Of a stretch of DNA of 64,000 nt, positions 25,922 to 34,536 are shown in pieces. The notes under the pieces were generated by a model, which was given only the letters and a program-made list of their open reading frames with translations, was not told the DNA's origin and did not search any database. The stretch is from assembly GCA_964504655.1 (NCBI GenBank), contig CAZDFD010000012.1, forward strand, positions 1 to 64,000, given 5' to 3'. This stretch comes from JANXAZ01 sp964504655 (GTDB taxonomy: Bacteria; Pseudomonadota; Alphaproteobacteria; Geminicoccales; Geminicoccaceae). Position 1 is the stretch's first letter. Every line of letters starts with the position of its first letter. The position numbers were made by a program, and so were the translations under genes.

Positions 25922-27488
25922 GGCGCGGCTCCGCGGCGTCCAGCCTCGCGAGCTCCGGCCAGCGGTTCTCGGCGAGCGCCAGGAGCTCGGGGATCTCCTG
26001 GCCGAGCCGCGCCCGGTAGACCCAGAGGTTGGTGAGCACCTTCTTGATGTAGCCGCGCGTCTCCGACAAGGGCACGCTCTCGACGAACAGGAGCGGATCG
26101 TCGCGGGTGCCGCGGAGCTCGCGGGCGGTCCATCCGGCCACCCGGTTGGCTCCGGCGTTGTAGGCCGCCACGACGTGGATCAGGCTCGTGCCGAGCGCCG
26201 GGCTCTGGCTGAGCTGGATCAGCTTCGCCTGGCCGAGCTCGATGTTGGTGTCCGGGTCGAGCAGGGCGCCCCGCCCGGCGTAGGCGATCCGCCCCCGCCG
26301 CGCCACCTCGAGCGCCGTCTCCGGCATCACCTGCATGACGCCGAGCGCGCCGCGCCGGCTGCGGGCGTCGATGTCGAAGCCGCTCTCGGCACGGATCACG
26401 GCGTAGACCAGCGCGCGGTCGACCCGGAAGCCGCGGGGCGGGGTCCAGCGCGGTACCGGGAACAGCGAGCCGTCGTGCCGGCGCCCGTCCAGGAGCCGCA
26501 TCCGCTGCGCGACCTTGAGCTGGGCGCCGGGCAGGCCGGTCGCCTCGGCCAGGGCGATCAGGGCGTGGCCGAGCTCCAGCCGAGCCCGGCCGGCGAGCGC
26601 CAGGATCTCGGCCTCGGCGAGCCGCGGCTGGCCGACCTGGGTCAGAGCCAGGGCCCGCCGCGAGCCGGGGTAGCGCACGAGGAGGTCGATCATCTCGGCC
26701 CTGAGGCTGGGCTCGTCCCACTCCCAGCTCATCGGCAGGCCGAGCACCGTCTGCGCGAGCAGGCCGTAGAAGTCGCGGCTCGAGCGCGCGGCCAGGCGCA
26801 GATAGCGCCCGACCTGCTGCGGCCGGCCGGCCGCCAGATGCGCCCGCGCCGCCCAGAACGCGGCGGTCGCGATCTCCTCGCCGTCGGCGCCGTCGCGGTT
26901 GGCGAGCGCGCCCAGGAGCGCGGCGGCGGCGTCGAAGTCGCGACGCCGCCAGGCGGAGAGCGCGGTCTCGAGCTGCAGGCGCGGCGGGCCCGCGGCGTCG
27001 GCGCTGCGGCGCGGCTCGTCGAGCCGGGCCCCGGCGCGCGGGTCGGGCGGCGGCCGGGCGCCCTCCGGGCGCTTGGCCAGGGCCAGCCGATGGATCCGGG
27101 CCGCCTGCGGCAGGTCGGCATGCGCCTGCAGCCACGCGACCAGCTCCTCGTAGCCGGCGCTGTAGCCGCGCCCGAGATAGCGCTCGGCCAGGACGTGCCC
27201 GACCAGCACGCGGCTGCCGAGTTCGCTCAGCCGGGCGTCGGCCTCGGCGATGCGGCCGCGTGCCTGCAGGGCGAAGGCGTCGCGGTAGCGCGCGACATCG
27301 TCGTAGCCGAGCGGGCTCGGTACCTGCCACCCCGATCGCGCGGCCCCGTCACCGGGCTGCAGCCGCGCCACCTGGACGGGAACGGGCTCCGCCCGCGCAG
27401 CGTCGGCGACGACGCTGCACAGGCCGAAGGCTAAAGCGAGGCCGGCACGCTGCCGGGCCGCTCGCAGGCTGGGGCCGAAGGTCGTCAA
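25905..27488 (-). CDS. Soluble lytic murein transglycosylase
   Basis: An exported peptidoglycan lyase of the Slt70 type, 527 residues from TTG at 27488. The N-terminus is a signal peptide (LALAFGLCSVVADAARA), then an alpha-superhelical domain, then the catalytic SLT domain with VIRAESGFD (catalytic Glu), GVMQVMPETA and VAAYNAGANRV. It cleaves between MurNAc and GlcNAc to give anhydro-muropeptides. A longer form starting at 27590 would overlap the uracil-DNA glycosylase gene and put an odd Arg-rich stretch before the signal peptide. Confidence 0.85.
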   Translation of the reverse strand: MTTFGPSLRAARQRAGLALAFGLCSVVADAARAEPVPVQVARLQPGDGAARSGWQVPSPLGYDDVARYRDAFALQARGRIAEADARLSELGSRVLVGHVLAERYLGRGYSAGYEELVAWLQAHADLPQAARIHRLALAKRPEGARPPPDPRAGARLDEPRRSADAAGPPRLQLETALSAWRRRDFDAAAALLGALANRDGADGEEIATAAFWAARAHLAAGRPQQVGRYLRLAARSSRDFYGLLAQTVLGLPMSWEWDEPSLRAEMIDLLVRYPGSRRALALTQVGQPRLAEAEILALAGRARLELGHALIALAEATGLPGAQLKVAQRMRLLDGRRHDGSLFPVPRWTPPRGFRVDRALVYAVIRAESGFDIDARSRRGALGVMQVMPETALEVARRGRIAYAGRGALLDPDTNIELGQAKLIQLSQSPALGTSLIHVVAAYNAGANRVAGWTARELRGTRDDPLLFVESVPLSETRGYIKKVLTNLWVYRARLGQEIPELLALAENRWPELARLDAAEPRLARKN

Positions 27489-27522
27489 GCGGGGATGCCT
27501 CTTGTCTTGGTTCGATCCGGTC

Positions 27523-28401
27523 TCAGCGCGCGTGCTCGGCGGTCCGACCTCCCTCCTGCGCCGATCGGCCGGCGCCCGCCTCGATGCCAAGGTCCCGCAG
27601 CTCCTGCGCGATCTGCAGGAGGTCGCGCCAGGCGAGCCGCTTCTGCATCGGCTGCCGCAGCAGGTAGGCCGGATGGAAGATCACCAGCGCCGGGATCGCC
27701 GGCCGGTCGTCGGCCGGACGGTAGGCGAAGCGGCGGCCGCGCAGCCGGGTCACCCCCTCGTTGAGGCCGAGCAGCGCCTTGGCCGCGATCCCGCCGACGA
27801 ACACCAGGAGCGCCGGCTGGAGGAGCTCGATCTGCCGCTCCAGGAACGGCAGGCAGGTCGCGAGCTCGAGGGCGGTCGGCGCCCGGTTGCCGGGCGGCCG
27901 CCAGAACACCGTGTTGGTGATGTAGACCCTGCTCCGGTCGAGCCCGATGGTCGCGAGCATGCGGTCGAGGAGCTTGCCCGAAGGGCCGACGAACGGCTTG
28001 CCCTGGCGGTCCTCCTCGACACCGGGCGCCTCGCCCACGAGCATCACCCGGGCGCCCGGATCACCGTCCGCGAGGCACAGCCGGGTCGCGGTCTCCTTGA
28101 GCGGGCACAGCTCGAACGCCTCGAGGACGCGGACCAGCTCGTCGAGCGATCGGCAGGCCCGGGCGATCTGCCGCGCGGTCGCCACGGGCGCGGGCAGGGG
28201 GCCGCGACTGGCCGCAGCCGCCCGCGGCACGGCCCGCGGCTCCTCCGGTTCGGCGGCCCGCGACGGCGGAGAGCCGGCGGACGGTGCCTCGAGACAGCAG
28301 TCGACGCCCATGGCCGACTGCCACTCGAGCCAAGCCGCGGCGGCACGGGCCGCATCGCCCGCGGCCGCAGCTCCGGGGAGCGCGCCGTACGGCTCCCTCA
28401 C
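27523..28401 (-). CDS. Uracil-DNA glycosylase, family 4-like
   Basis: A 292-residue DNA repair enzyme. After an Ala/Pro-rich N-terminal region of about 85 residues, the core shows ELCPLKETATR, the active-site GEAPGVEEDRQGKPFVG, NTVFWRPPGNRAPT and IFHPAYLLR. Canonical family-4 enzymes hold a [4Fe-4S] cluster with four cysteines; here the site equivalent to the third cysteine is VFWRPP, so the full set is not present. This variant is common in alphaproteobacterial homologues as I remember them. Confidence 0.83.
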   Translation of the reverse strand: MREPYGALPGAAAAGDAARAAAAWLEWQSAMGVDCCLEAPSAGSPPSRAAEPEEPRAVPRAAAASRGPLPAPVATARQIARACRSLDELVRVLEAFELCPLKETATRLCLADGDPGARVMLVGEAPGVEEDRQGKPFVGPSGKLLDRMLATIGLDRSRVYITNTVFWRPPGNRAPTALELATCLPFLERQIELLQPALLVFVGGIAAKALLGLNEGVTRLRGRRFAYRPADDRPAIPALVIFHPAYLLRQPMQKRLAWRDLLQIAQELRDLGIEAGAGRSAQEGGRTAEHAR

Positions 28402-28714
28402 CGACCCGCTCGATCCGCTCGTCGGGCGTGCATGGCCCGGTTTCCCCCCGTCTCGAGGCCCACGCTCGCCCCGACCCGCCGCGCGGCGCGCGATCGAGGC
28501 CGGGTCGTCGGGCGCCGCCTCCCTCCTCCCGGGAGACGGCGCTCTCCCCGCCGTGGCCGCCCTCCACCAGGGAGCGGACAGCCCGCGGCGACGTCCATCG
28601 ACGATTCGAGCGCTGGTTTATTCCACCCGGCGCAGTACGTGCGCTCGACGCTCGCCGACGCGTCCTCCCGCGGCCGCGCGGGTCACCGACGCGCCTTCGC
28701 GGGGGCCGCGCCGG
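28402..28714. other. Intergenic stretch without recognisable gene
   Basis: About 310 bases between the uracil-DNA glycosylase start and the small conserved gene. Open frames here are shadow-like, rich in Arg/Pro. A short AT-richer segment lies near 28615-28630 (GGTTTATTCC), a possible promoter for the glycosylase gene on the minus strand. Nothing else is evident. Confidence 0.5.
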
Positions 28715-28918
28715 TCAGAGGTCGCGGTAGGGGATCGGCCGCCCCTCGCGGTCGACGATCAGCTTGCCGCCCTCATCCTGCGCCGCTATGTAGCGACCGT
28801 GACCGACCGCGGACCCGACATAGAGGGCCGGCTTGACCTTCTTGCCCTCGAATGTCTTAGCCTGCTGGGCCGGACCGCGTGCCGTGGGGTCGTTCTTGCT
28901 CTTGGACGTCTTGAGCAT
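28715..28918 (-). CDS. Small conserved hypothetical protein (67 aa)
   Basis: A 67-residue, lysine-rich soluble protein (MLKTSKSKNDPTARGPAQQ...). The coding strand is clearly less GC-biased at its start than flanking DNA, and the C-terminal part (ALYVGSAVGHGRYIAAQDEGGKLI) looks like a small beta domain. ATG at 28918 is preceded by CACGATGCTC-type context with GGAGATCCCACG, an acceptable ribosome-binding site. I do not recognise a function. Confidence 0.6.
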   Translation of the reverse strand: MLKTSKSKNDPTARGPAQQAKTFEGKKVKPALYVGSAVGHGRYIAAQDEGGKLIVDREGRPIPYRDL

Positions 28919-29042
28919 CGTGGGATCTCCGAACTCGCCCGAAGGGACCGCGGCACCGCCCGCGGCACGACCGGCCGGCCGGCTACTAGGCGGCAAGCGG
29001 CGGCGCCGTCAAGCGCGCCCGGCCGCCGCTTCGGCCGCGGCC

Positions 29043-30791
29043 CTGCGTCGCCGGCTCCAGGCGCCGCGGTCGCTGCTGGCGCCGCTCCTGGCGATGAGCC
29101 TCGTCGCCTGCACCGGCCAGTCGCCGGGCTGGCTCGGCTCGGGCTGGCGTGACGGCGGGCTCGCCAGTGCCGAGGAGTTCGGCGGTGGCCGCTCGCCGGC
29201 GGCGAGCTACCTGGCCGGCCGGCACGCCCTCGAGATCGGCGACGTCGACGAGGCCGCCCGCTACTTCGAGCGCGCCTCGGGCGCCGACCCGCTCAATGTC
29301 GAGCTGCGCCGGCAGACCTTCCTCCTGACCGTCGCCGCCGGCGAGGTCGGCCGCGCCGCCGAACTCGCCCGTCAGCTCCTGGAGCTCGACGGCGGTGCCG
29401 ACGAGGCCCGCCTCGTGCTCGCCGTCCACGACGCCAAGGCCGGCCGCTTCCAGGCGATGCGCGAGCAGGTGACGCGGCTCGGCGGGCGCGGCCCGCTCGG
29501 CGGCGTGGCGCCCCTCTTGCGCGCCTGGGCGCGGGCCGGGACCGGCGACGTGGAGGCCGCCCTCGAGCTGCTCGAGCGCGGCGGCCGCGACGATCCGTTC
29601 GCGCTCATGCGCGGCTACCACCGGGCGATGGTGCTCGCCTATGCCGGCCGCCTGGCCGAGGCGCGTGGCGTGCTGGCCGCCCTCGAGCGGGGCGAGGAGG
29701 CGCTGCCGCTGCGCGTCCTGTTGGCGCAGGTGGCGCTCGACGTGCGCGCCGGAGCGCGCGCCGAGGGGCTCGCCCGGCTCGACGCCCGGCGTCGCCAGGC
29801 CGGCGATCCGGCGGCCCTCGCGAGCGTGCGCGAGACGGTCGCCGCGGGCGGCGAGGGCTGGCTGCCCGTGCCCGACCCGGCGGCCGGCGCCGCCGACGTC
29901 CTTCTGGGCGTGGCCGAGCTCCTGCGCGAGCAGCGCGTCACCGCCCAGGCCCTGGTCTACGCCCGGCTCGCGGCGTTCCTCACCCCCGAGGCCGGCGACG
30001 TGTGGCTCGCGGTCGGCCGCATCGCCCAGGCCCAGGACGACCACGACGAGGCGATCCGCGCCTTCGCGCGCGTCCCGGCCGGCTCGCCCTTCGCCTGGGA
30101 GGCGCAGCTGGCGCGGGCCGACGCGCTCGAGGACCAGGGCAAGACCGAGGAGGCGGTGGCGCTCCTGCGCGAGCTCGCCGACCGTCGGCCGGAGCGGGTC
30201 GACGCGCTCGTGGCGCTCGGCGATCTCCTGCGCGGCAAGGAGCGCTTCGCCGAGGCCGGCGAGGCCTACGGTCGGGCGATCGGCCGGCTCGGCTCGCCCG
30301 AGCGGCCGCACTGGCGGCTGTTCTACGTGCGCGGCATCGCGCTCGAGCGGACCAAGCGGTGGAGCGAGGCCGAGGTCGACTTCCTCAAGGCGCTCGAGCT
30401 CCAGCCCGAGCAGCCCTTCGTCCTCAACTATCTCGGCTATTCCTGGGTCGACCAGGGCGTCAACCTGGACCGCGCCAAGTCCATGCTGCACCGCGCCGTC
30501 GAGCTCAGGCCGCAGGACGGCTTCATCACCGACAGCCTGGGCTGGGCCTATTTCAAGCTCGGCGAGTACGACAAGGCGGTCGGCCATCTCGAGCGGGCGG
30601 TCGAGCTCGAGCCCGGCGATCCGACCATCAACGACCATCTGGGCGACGCCTACTGGCGGGTCGGCCGGCAGCGCGAGGCGCGCTTCCAGTGGCAGCGGGC
30701 GCTCGGGCTCAAGCCCGAGCAGGACGCCCTGGCGGCGATCACCCAGAAGCTCGAGCAGGGCCTGCCGGAGCCCGATGCCCGCCGCGGCTGA
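29043..30791 (+). CDS. TPR-repeat lipoprotein, probable CTG start
   Basis: An approximately 582-residue tetratricopeptide protein. Repeats run from about residue 40 (RHALEIGDVDEAARYFERASGADPLN) to the end (LERAVELEPGDPTINDHLGDAYWRVG). The first ATG in this part of the frame is at 29094, only five codons before a lipobox cysteine (LVAC), too short for a signal peptide. The CTG at 29043 gives a standard lipoprotein signal (RRRLQAPRSLLAPLLAMSLVAC). No in-frame ATG, GTG or TTG lies at a suitable distance. It probably acts as an outer-membrane-associated scaffold. The stop overlaps the ispE start region. Confidence 0.75.
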   Translation: MRRRLQAPRSLLAPLLAMSLVACTGQSPGWLGSGWRDGGLASAEEFGGGRSPAASYLAGRHALEIGDVDEAARYFERASGADPLNVELRRQTFLLTVAAGEVGRAAELARQLLELDGGADEARLVLAVHDAKAGRFQAMREQVTRLGGRGPLGGVAPLLRAWARAGTGDVEAALELLERGGRDDPFALMRGYHRAMVLAYAGRLAEARGVLAALERGEEALPLRVLLAQVALDVRAGARAEGLARLDARRRQAGDPAALASVRETVAAGGEGWLPVPDPAAGAADVLLGVAELLREQRVTAQALVYARLAAFLTPEAGDVWLAVGRIAQAQDDHDEAIRAFARVPAGSPFAWEAQLARADALEDQGKTEEAVALLRELADRRPERVDALVALGDLLRGKERFAEAGEAYGRAIGRLGSPERPHWRLFYVRGIALERTKRWSEAEVDFLKALELQPEQPFVLNYLGYSWVDQGVNLDRAKSMLHRAVELRPQDGFITDSLGWAYFKLGEYDKAVGHLERAVELEPGDPTINDHLGDAYWRVGRQREARFQWQRALGLKPEQDALAAITQKLEQGLPEPDARRG

Positions 30792-31662
30792 GCCGGCCGT
30801 CGTCGAGACCGCCCGGGCCAAGCTCAACCTCGACCTCCTGGTGACCGCGCGGCGGCCGGACGGCTGGCACGAGCTCGACAGCCTCGTGGTGTTCTGCGAG
30901 CTGGCCGACCGGCTGGAGCTGCGCCCGGCCGCGGATCTCACTCTCGCGATCGACGGCCCGACCGCGGCCGGTCTGTCCGCCGCGGAGGACAACCTCGTGC
31001 TGCGCGCCGCCCGGCTCCTTCAGCGGGCCGTCGGCGGCACGGCCGGGGCCGCCCTCCGTCTCACCAAGGAGATCCCGCTCGCCGCCGGGCTCGGCGGCGG
31101 CTCGGCCGACGCCGCCGCGGCGCTGCGCGGGCTCGGCCGCCTGTGGCGGGCCGGGCTCGACGACGAGACCCTCCGCGACCTGGGTCTGGCCCTGGGCGCC
31201 GACCTGCCGGTCTGCCTGTACGGCCGGCCGGCCCGCATGCGCGGCCTGGGCGAGCGCCTCGACCCGGTGCGCGGCCTGCCCGACCTGCCGCTCGTGCTCG
31301 TCAATCCCGGCCGCCCGCTCGCGACCGCCTCCGTGTTCCGCGCCCTCGCGGGCCCGTTCCGCGCCGCCGCCCGGCCGCCGCTGCGGGCCGGCCCGAGCCT
31401 CGTCCAGCTCGCCGTCTGGCTGGCCGAGAGCCGCAACGACCTGGAGCCGCCGGCGCGCCGCCTCGAGCCCGAGATCGGCCGCGTGCTCGAGGACCTGGCC
31501 GCGCTCTCGGGCTGCCTCGTGGCGCGGATGAGCGGCTCCGGCGCCACCTGCTTCGGGCTGTTCGGCGACCGCGGCGAGGCCGAGACGGGCGCCCTCCTCC
31601 TGCGCCGCCGCCGGCCCGGCTGGTGGATCCGGGCGACGCTCGCGCGCGGGGCGCCGACGTGA
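30775..31662 (+). CDS. ispE: 4-diphosphocytidyl-2-C-methyl-D-erythritol kinase
   Basis: GHMP kinase of the MEP isoprenoid pathway; phosphorylates CDP-methylerythritol. The 295-residue product has ARAKLNLDLLVTARRPDGWHEL at the N-terminus, the ATP-binding EIPLAAGLGGGSADAAAAL (residues about 95-115) and the C-terminal MSGSGATCFGLF. ATG at 30775 overlaps the end of the TPR gene by 17 bases; the stop overlaps the next gene (GTGA), indicating an operon. Confidence 0.93.
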   Translation: MPAAAEPAVVETARAKLNLDLLVTARRPDGWHELDSLVVFCELADRLELRPAADLTLAIDGPTAAGLSAAEDNLVLRAARLLQRAVGGTAGAALRLTKEIPLAAGLGGGSADAAAALRGLGRLWRAGLDDETLRDLGLALGADLPVCLYGRPARMRGLGERLDPVRGLPDLPLVLVNPGRPLATASVFRALAGPFRAAARPPLRAGPSLVQLAVWLAESRNDLEPPARRLEPEIGRVLEDLAALSGCLVARMSGSGATCFGLFGDRGEAETGALLLRRRRPGWWIRATLARGAPT

Positions 31663-32387
31663 TCCTGCTGTTGACCGACTTCGGCGCGGCCGGCCCCTAT
31701 GTCGGCGAGCTGCACCTCGTGCTGCGCCGGATCGCGCCCGAGGTGCCGGTGGTCGACCTGCAGCACGACCTCGTGCCCTTCCGCCCCGACCTCGCGGCCT
31801 GGCTCCTGGCCGCCCGGCTCGAGCTGGCGCGGCCCGGCGACGTGGTCCTGGCCGTGGTCGATCCGGGCGTCGGCACCGACCGCGCGCCGCTCGCGGTCCG
31901 GCTCGACGGGGTGTGGATCGTCGGCCCCGACAACGGCCTGCTCGAGCCGGCGCTGCGCCGGGCCGGCTCGGTCGAGAGCTTCCACATCGCCTGGCGGCCG
32001 GAGCGCCTGTCGGCGAGCTTCCACGGCCGCGACCTGTTCGCGCCGGTGGCGGCGCGGCTCGCCCGCGGCGAGCGCCACGACCTCGTGCCCGGGCCGGTCG
32101 GGCGGCGGCCCGACTGGCCCGACGAGCTCGCGGCGATCGTCTATCTCGACGCCTACGGCAACGCGATCACCGGGCTGCGCGCCGCGGCCCTGCCCGAGGC
32201 GGCGCGCCTCGCGGTCGCCGGACGGACGCTCGGGCGGGGCCGCACCTTCGCGGACGCGCCGCCGGGCGGCCTGTTCTGGTACGAGGGCAGCGCCGGGCTC
32301 GCCGAGATCGCCGCCAACGGGGCGAGCGCCGCGGCGCTCCTCGGCCTCGCACCGGGCTCAGTCGTGGCCGTCCTGCCGCCCGAGTGA
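31659..32387 (+). CDS. SAM hydrolase/DUF62-family protein
   Basis: A 242-residue protein of the DUF62 family, which includes S-adenosyl-L-methionine hydrolases (adenosine-forming) and halogenase relatives. Family motifs: LLTDFGAAGPYVGELH at the N-terminus, VVDPGVGTDRAPLAVR and VGPDNGLLEPAL in the middle, FHGRDLFAPVAARLA near residue 130. The GTG start at 31659 overlaps the ispE stop. The substrate is likely SAM. In this operon it may link SAM turnover with isoprenoid genes only by position. Confidence 0.85.
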   Translation: MILLLTDFGAAGPYVGELHLVLRRIAPEVPVVDLQHDLVPFRPDLAAWLLAARLELARPGDVVLAVVDPGVGTDRAPLAVRLDGVWIVGPDNGLLEPALRRAGSVESFHIAWRPERLSASFHGRDLFAPVAARLARGERHDLVPGPVGRRPDWPDELAAIVYLDAYGNAITGLRAAALPEAARLAVAGRTLGRGRTFADAPPGGLFWYEGSAGLAEIAANGASAAALLGLAPGSVVAVLPPE

Positions 32388-32399
32388 CCCGCCGGCCGA

Positions 32400-32428
32400 T
32401 TGAAGAGCCGCGCCCCGGACCCTATACC
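32400..32428 (+). promoter_or_regulatory. Promoter of tRNA-Gln
   Basis: TTGAAG (32400-32405), a 17-base spacer and TATACC (32423-32428): an unusually good sigma-70-type promoter for this GC-rich DNA. The -10 box ends nine bases before the mature tRNA 5' end at 32438, so transcription would start almost at the tRNA. Confidence 0.7.
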
Positions 32429-32437
32429 GGTCGCGGT

Positions 32438-32512
32438 TGGGGCGTCGCCAAGCGGTAAGGCAGCGGACTTTGGATCCGCCATCCGGTGGTTCGAATCCAC
32501 CCGCCCCAGCCA
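32438..32512 (+). tRNA. tRNA-Gln (anticodon TTG)
   Basis: A complete cloverleaf. The acceptor stem TGGGGCG (32438-32444) pairs with CGCCCCA (32502-32508), discriminator G, and an encoded CCA tail (32510-32512). The D-loop is GTCGCCAAGCGGTAAGGC, the anticodon loop ACTTTGGAT gives TTG (reads CAA/CAG), and the T-loop GGTTCGAATCC is canonical. It stands alone, with its own promoter, between the DUF62 gene and the hydantoinase-like gene. Confidence 0.97.
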
Positions 32513-32536
32513 GCGGTCGCTCGCTGGGGAACGCCC

Positions 32537-34000
32537 GTGCAACCTTTCGACCTGGTGATCCGCGGCGGCACCGTGGCGACCGCCACCGATCTGTTCGCGG
32601 CCGACGTCGCCGTCGAGGGCGGCGTGATCGCGGCGATCGGCAGCGGCCTCGGTCCGGGCCGCGAGGAGCTCGACGCGACCGGCCGGATCGTGACCCCGGG
32701 CGGGGTCGACAGCCACTGCCACATCGAGCAGCTCTCGGCCTCGGGCCTGATGAACGCCGACAGCTTCGCGACCGCGACCGGCGCCGCGGCGCTCGGCGGC
32801 ACCACGACCGTGATCCCGTTCGTGGCCCAGCACGTCGGCACCTCGCTCGCCGCCGTGGCCGAGGACTACCACGCCCGCGCCCGCCGCGGTGCCGTGGTCG
32901 ACTACGCCCTGCACCTGATCCTGGCCGACCCCAGGCCCGAGATCCTGAGGGAGGAGCTGCCGCCCCTGGTGCGGGCCGGGCACGCCTCCTTGAAGGTGTT
33001 CCTCACCTACGATCGGCTGCGGATCGAGGACGAGCAGCTCCTGGACGTGCTCGAGGCGGCCCGCAGCCACGGCCTCATGGTCTGCGTCCACGCCGAGAAC
33101 CACGGCATGATCCGCTGGATGGGCCGGCGCCTGGTCGAGCGCGGCTTCACGGCACCCCGCTACCACGTGCCCTCGCATCCGCGGATCGGCGAGGTCGAGG
33201 GCATCCACCGGGCGATCGCCTGCGCAGCACTCCTCGACCAGCCCCTGATGATCTTCCACGTCTCGACCGCCGAGGGGGCGGCGCTCGTGCACCGGGCCCG
33301 CGGCGAGGGTCGCAAGGTCTGGGGCGAGACCTGCACGCAGTATCTGACCTTGACCTCCGGCGACCTCGACCGGCCCGGGATCGAAGGCGCCAAGTGGATC
33401 TGCTCGCCGCCCCTGCGCGAGCCGGCCGACCAGGAGGCGCTCTGGTGGGCGCTCCAGACCGGCGCCCTGCAGACGGTGTCCTCCGACCACGCCCCCTACC
33501 GCATGGACGAGACCGGCAAGCTCGCCAAGGGCCCGAGCCCGTCCTTCAAGGAGATCGCCAACGGCATGCCCGGCATCGAGCTGCGGTTGCCGGTGCTGTT
33601 CGACGCCATGGTGAGCCGGGGCCGGCTGGGCCTCTGCCGCTTCGTCGAGCTGACCGCCACGGCACCGGCCCGGCTCTACGGCCTGCACCCGCGCAAGGGC
33701 ACGATCGCCCCGGGCTCGGACGCCGACCTCGTGCTCTGGGATCCGACCCGGACCGTCGCCATCGCCGATGCCCCGCGCCACGACCGCGCCGGCTACACCC
33801 CCTACGCCGGCCGCACGCTCCGGGGCTGGCCCACGGCCGTGCTCCTGCGCGGCCGGCTCGTGGCCCGGGACGACGGGCTCCTGGGCGAGCCAGGCCAGGG
33901 CCGGTTCCTGCCGCGCCCGGCCGGTCCGGCGGCGGTGCCGACCGGCCGGCCGGCGCCCGAGTTCGACCCGGCCCGCAACTTCGGGGCGCGGCTCTGGTGA
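32537..34000 (+). CDS. Dihydropyrimidinase/hydantoinase-like amidohydrolase
   Basis: A 487-residue cyclic-amide amidohydrolase. It has the metal site DSHCHIEQ (residues about 58-65), the lysine that is carbamylated in hydantoinases in ASLKVFLTYDR (about 150-160), VCVHAENHGM, IFHVSTAEGA, and SSDHAPYRMDE carrying the last metal-ligand aspartate. It probably opens a cyclic ureide or imide. The start is GTG at 32537, 24 bases after the tRNA, with GGGGA before it. The stop overlaps the decarboxylase alpha gene (GTGA), so the three genes 32537-35111 form one unit. Confidence 0.85.
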   Translation: MQPFDLVIRGGTVATATDLFAADVAVEGGVIAAIGSGLGPGREELDATGRIVTPGGVDSHCHIEQLSASGLMNADSFATATGAAALGGTTTVIPFVAQHVGTSLAAVAEDYHARARRGAVVDYALHLILADPRPEILREELPPLVRAGHASLKVFLTYDRLRIEDEQLLDVLEAARSHGLMVCVHAENHGMIRWMGRRLVERGFTAPRYHVPSHPRIGEVEGIHRAIACAALLDQPLMIFHVSTAEGAALVHRARGEGRKVWGETCTQYLTLTSGDLDRPGIEGAKWICSPPLREPADQEALWWALQTGALQTVSSDHAPYRMDETGKLAKGPSPSFKEIANGMPGIELRLPVLFDAMVSRGRLGLCRFVELTATAPARLYGLHPRKGTIAPGSDADLVLWDPTRTVAIADAPRHDRAGYTPYAGRTLRGWPTAVLLRGRLVARDDGLLGEPGQGRFLPRPAGPAAVPTGRPAPEFDPARNFGARLW

Positions 34001-34536
34001 GCGACGCCGCCGGCTGGGGCGCGGGCGCGCACCGCGGGCTCGCCCGCGCCGGGATCGGCCTCGTCGTGCACGTGCCGGACGCCGGGCTGGCGCCGCTCCT
34101 CGCCCGCTGCGCCGCCGATCCCTCGATGCGCGTGGTCGGGCTCTGCGACGAGCGCGAGGGGCCGGCCCTCCTGGCGGGGGCTTGGCTCGGCGGGCTCAGG
34201 GGCGTGCTGGCGCTGCAGTCGAGCGGGGTCGGCAACCTCGTCAACATGCTGGGCCTCTCGGCGATCGGCCGCTTTCCGTTGGCGATGCTCGTCACCATGC
34301 GCGGCGAGTGGGGCGAGCAGAACCCCTGGCAGGTGCCGATGGGCCGCGCGGTCGGGCCGGTGCTCGAGGCGATGGGCGTGCGGCTGTTCCCGCTCGAGCG
34401 GGCGGAGGAGGCCGAGGCGGTCGTCGACGGCGCGCTCGGCCTGGCGTTCGGCTCCGAGCAGATGGTGGCCGTGCTGATCCGTCAGCGACTCCTGGGCGCC
34501 AAGCGTTTCGCCCCGGCTGGAAGAAGCTCGCTGTGA
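33997..34536 (+). CDS. Thiamine diphosphate-dependent decarboxylase, alpha subunit (ComD-like)
   Basis: A 179-residue protein matching the N-terminal (PYR) domain of small split ThDP decarboxylases such as sulfopyruvate/phosphonopyruvate decarboxylases. Visible: LARAGIGLVVHVPDAGLAPLLARC, then CDEREGPALLAGAWLGG (the catalytic Glu that activates ThDP) and SGVGNLVNMLGLSAIGRFPL. GTG start at 33997 overlaps the amidohydrolase stop; its own stop overlaps the beta gene start at 34533. The true 2-oxo-acid substrate is not known. Confidence 0.8.
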   Translation: MSDAAGWGAGAHRGLARAGIGLVVHVPDAGLAPLLARCAADPSMRVVGLCDEREGPALLAGAWLGGLRGVLALQSSGVGNLVNMLGLSAIGRFPLAMLVTMRGEWGEQNPWQVPMGRAVGPVLEAMGVRLFPLERAEEAEAVVDGALGLAFGSEQMVAVLIRQRLLGAKRFAPAGRSSL

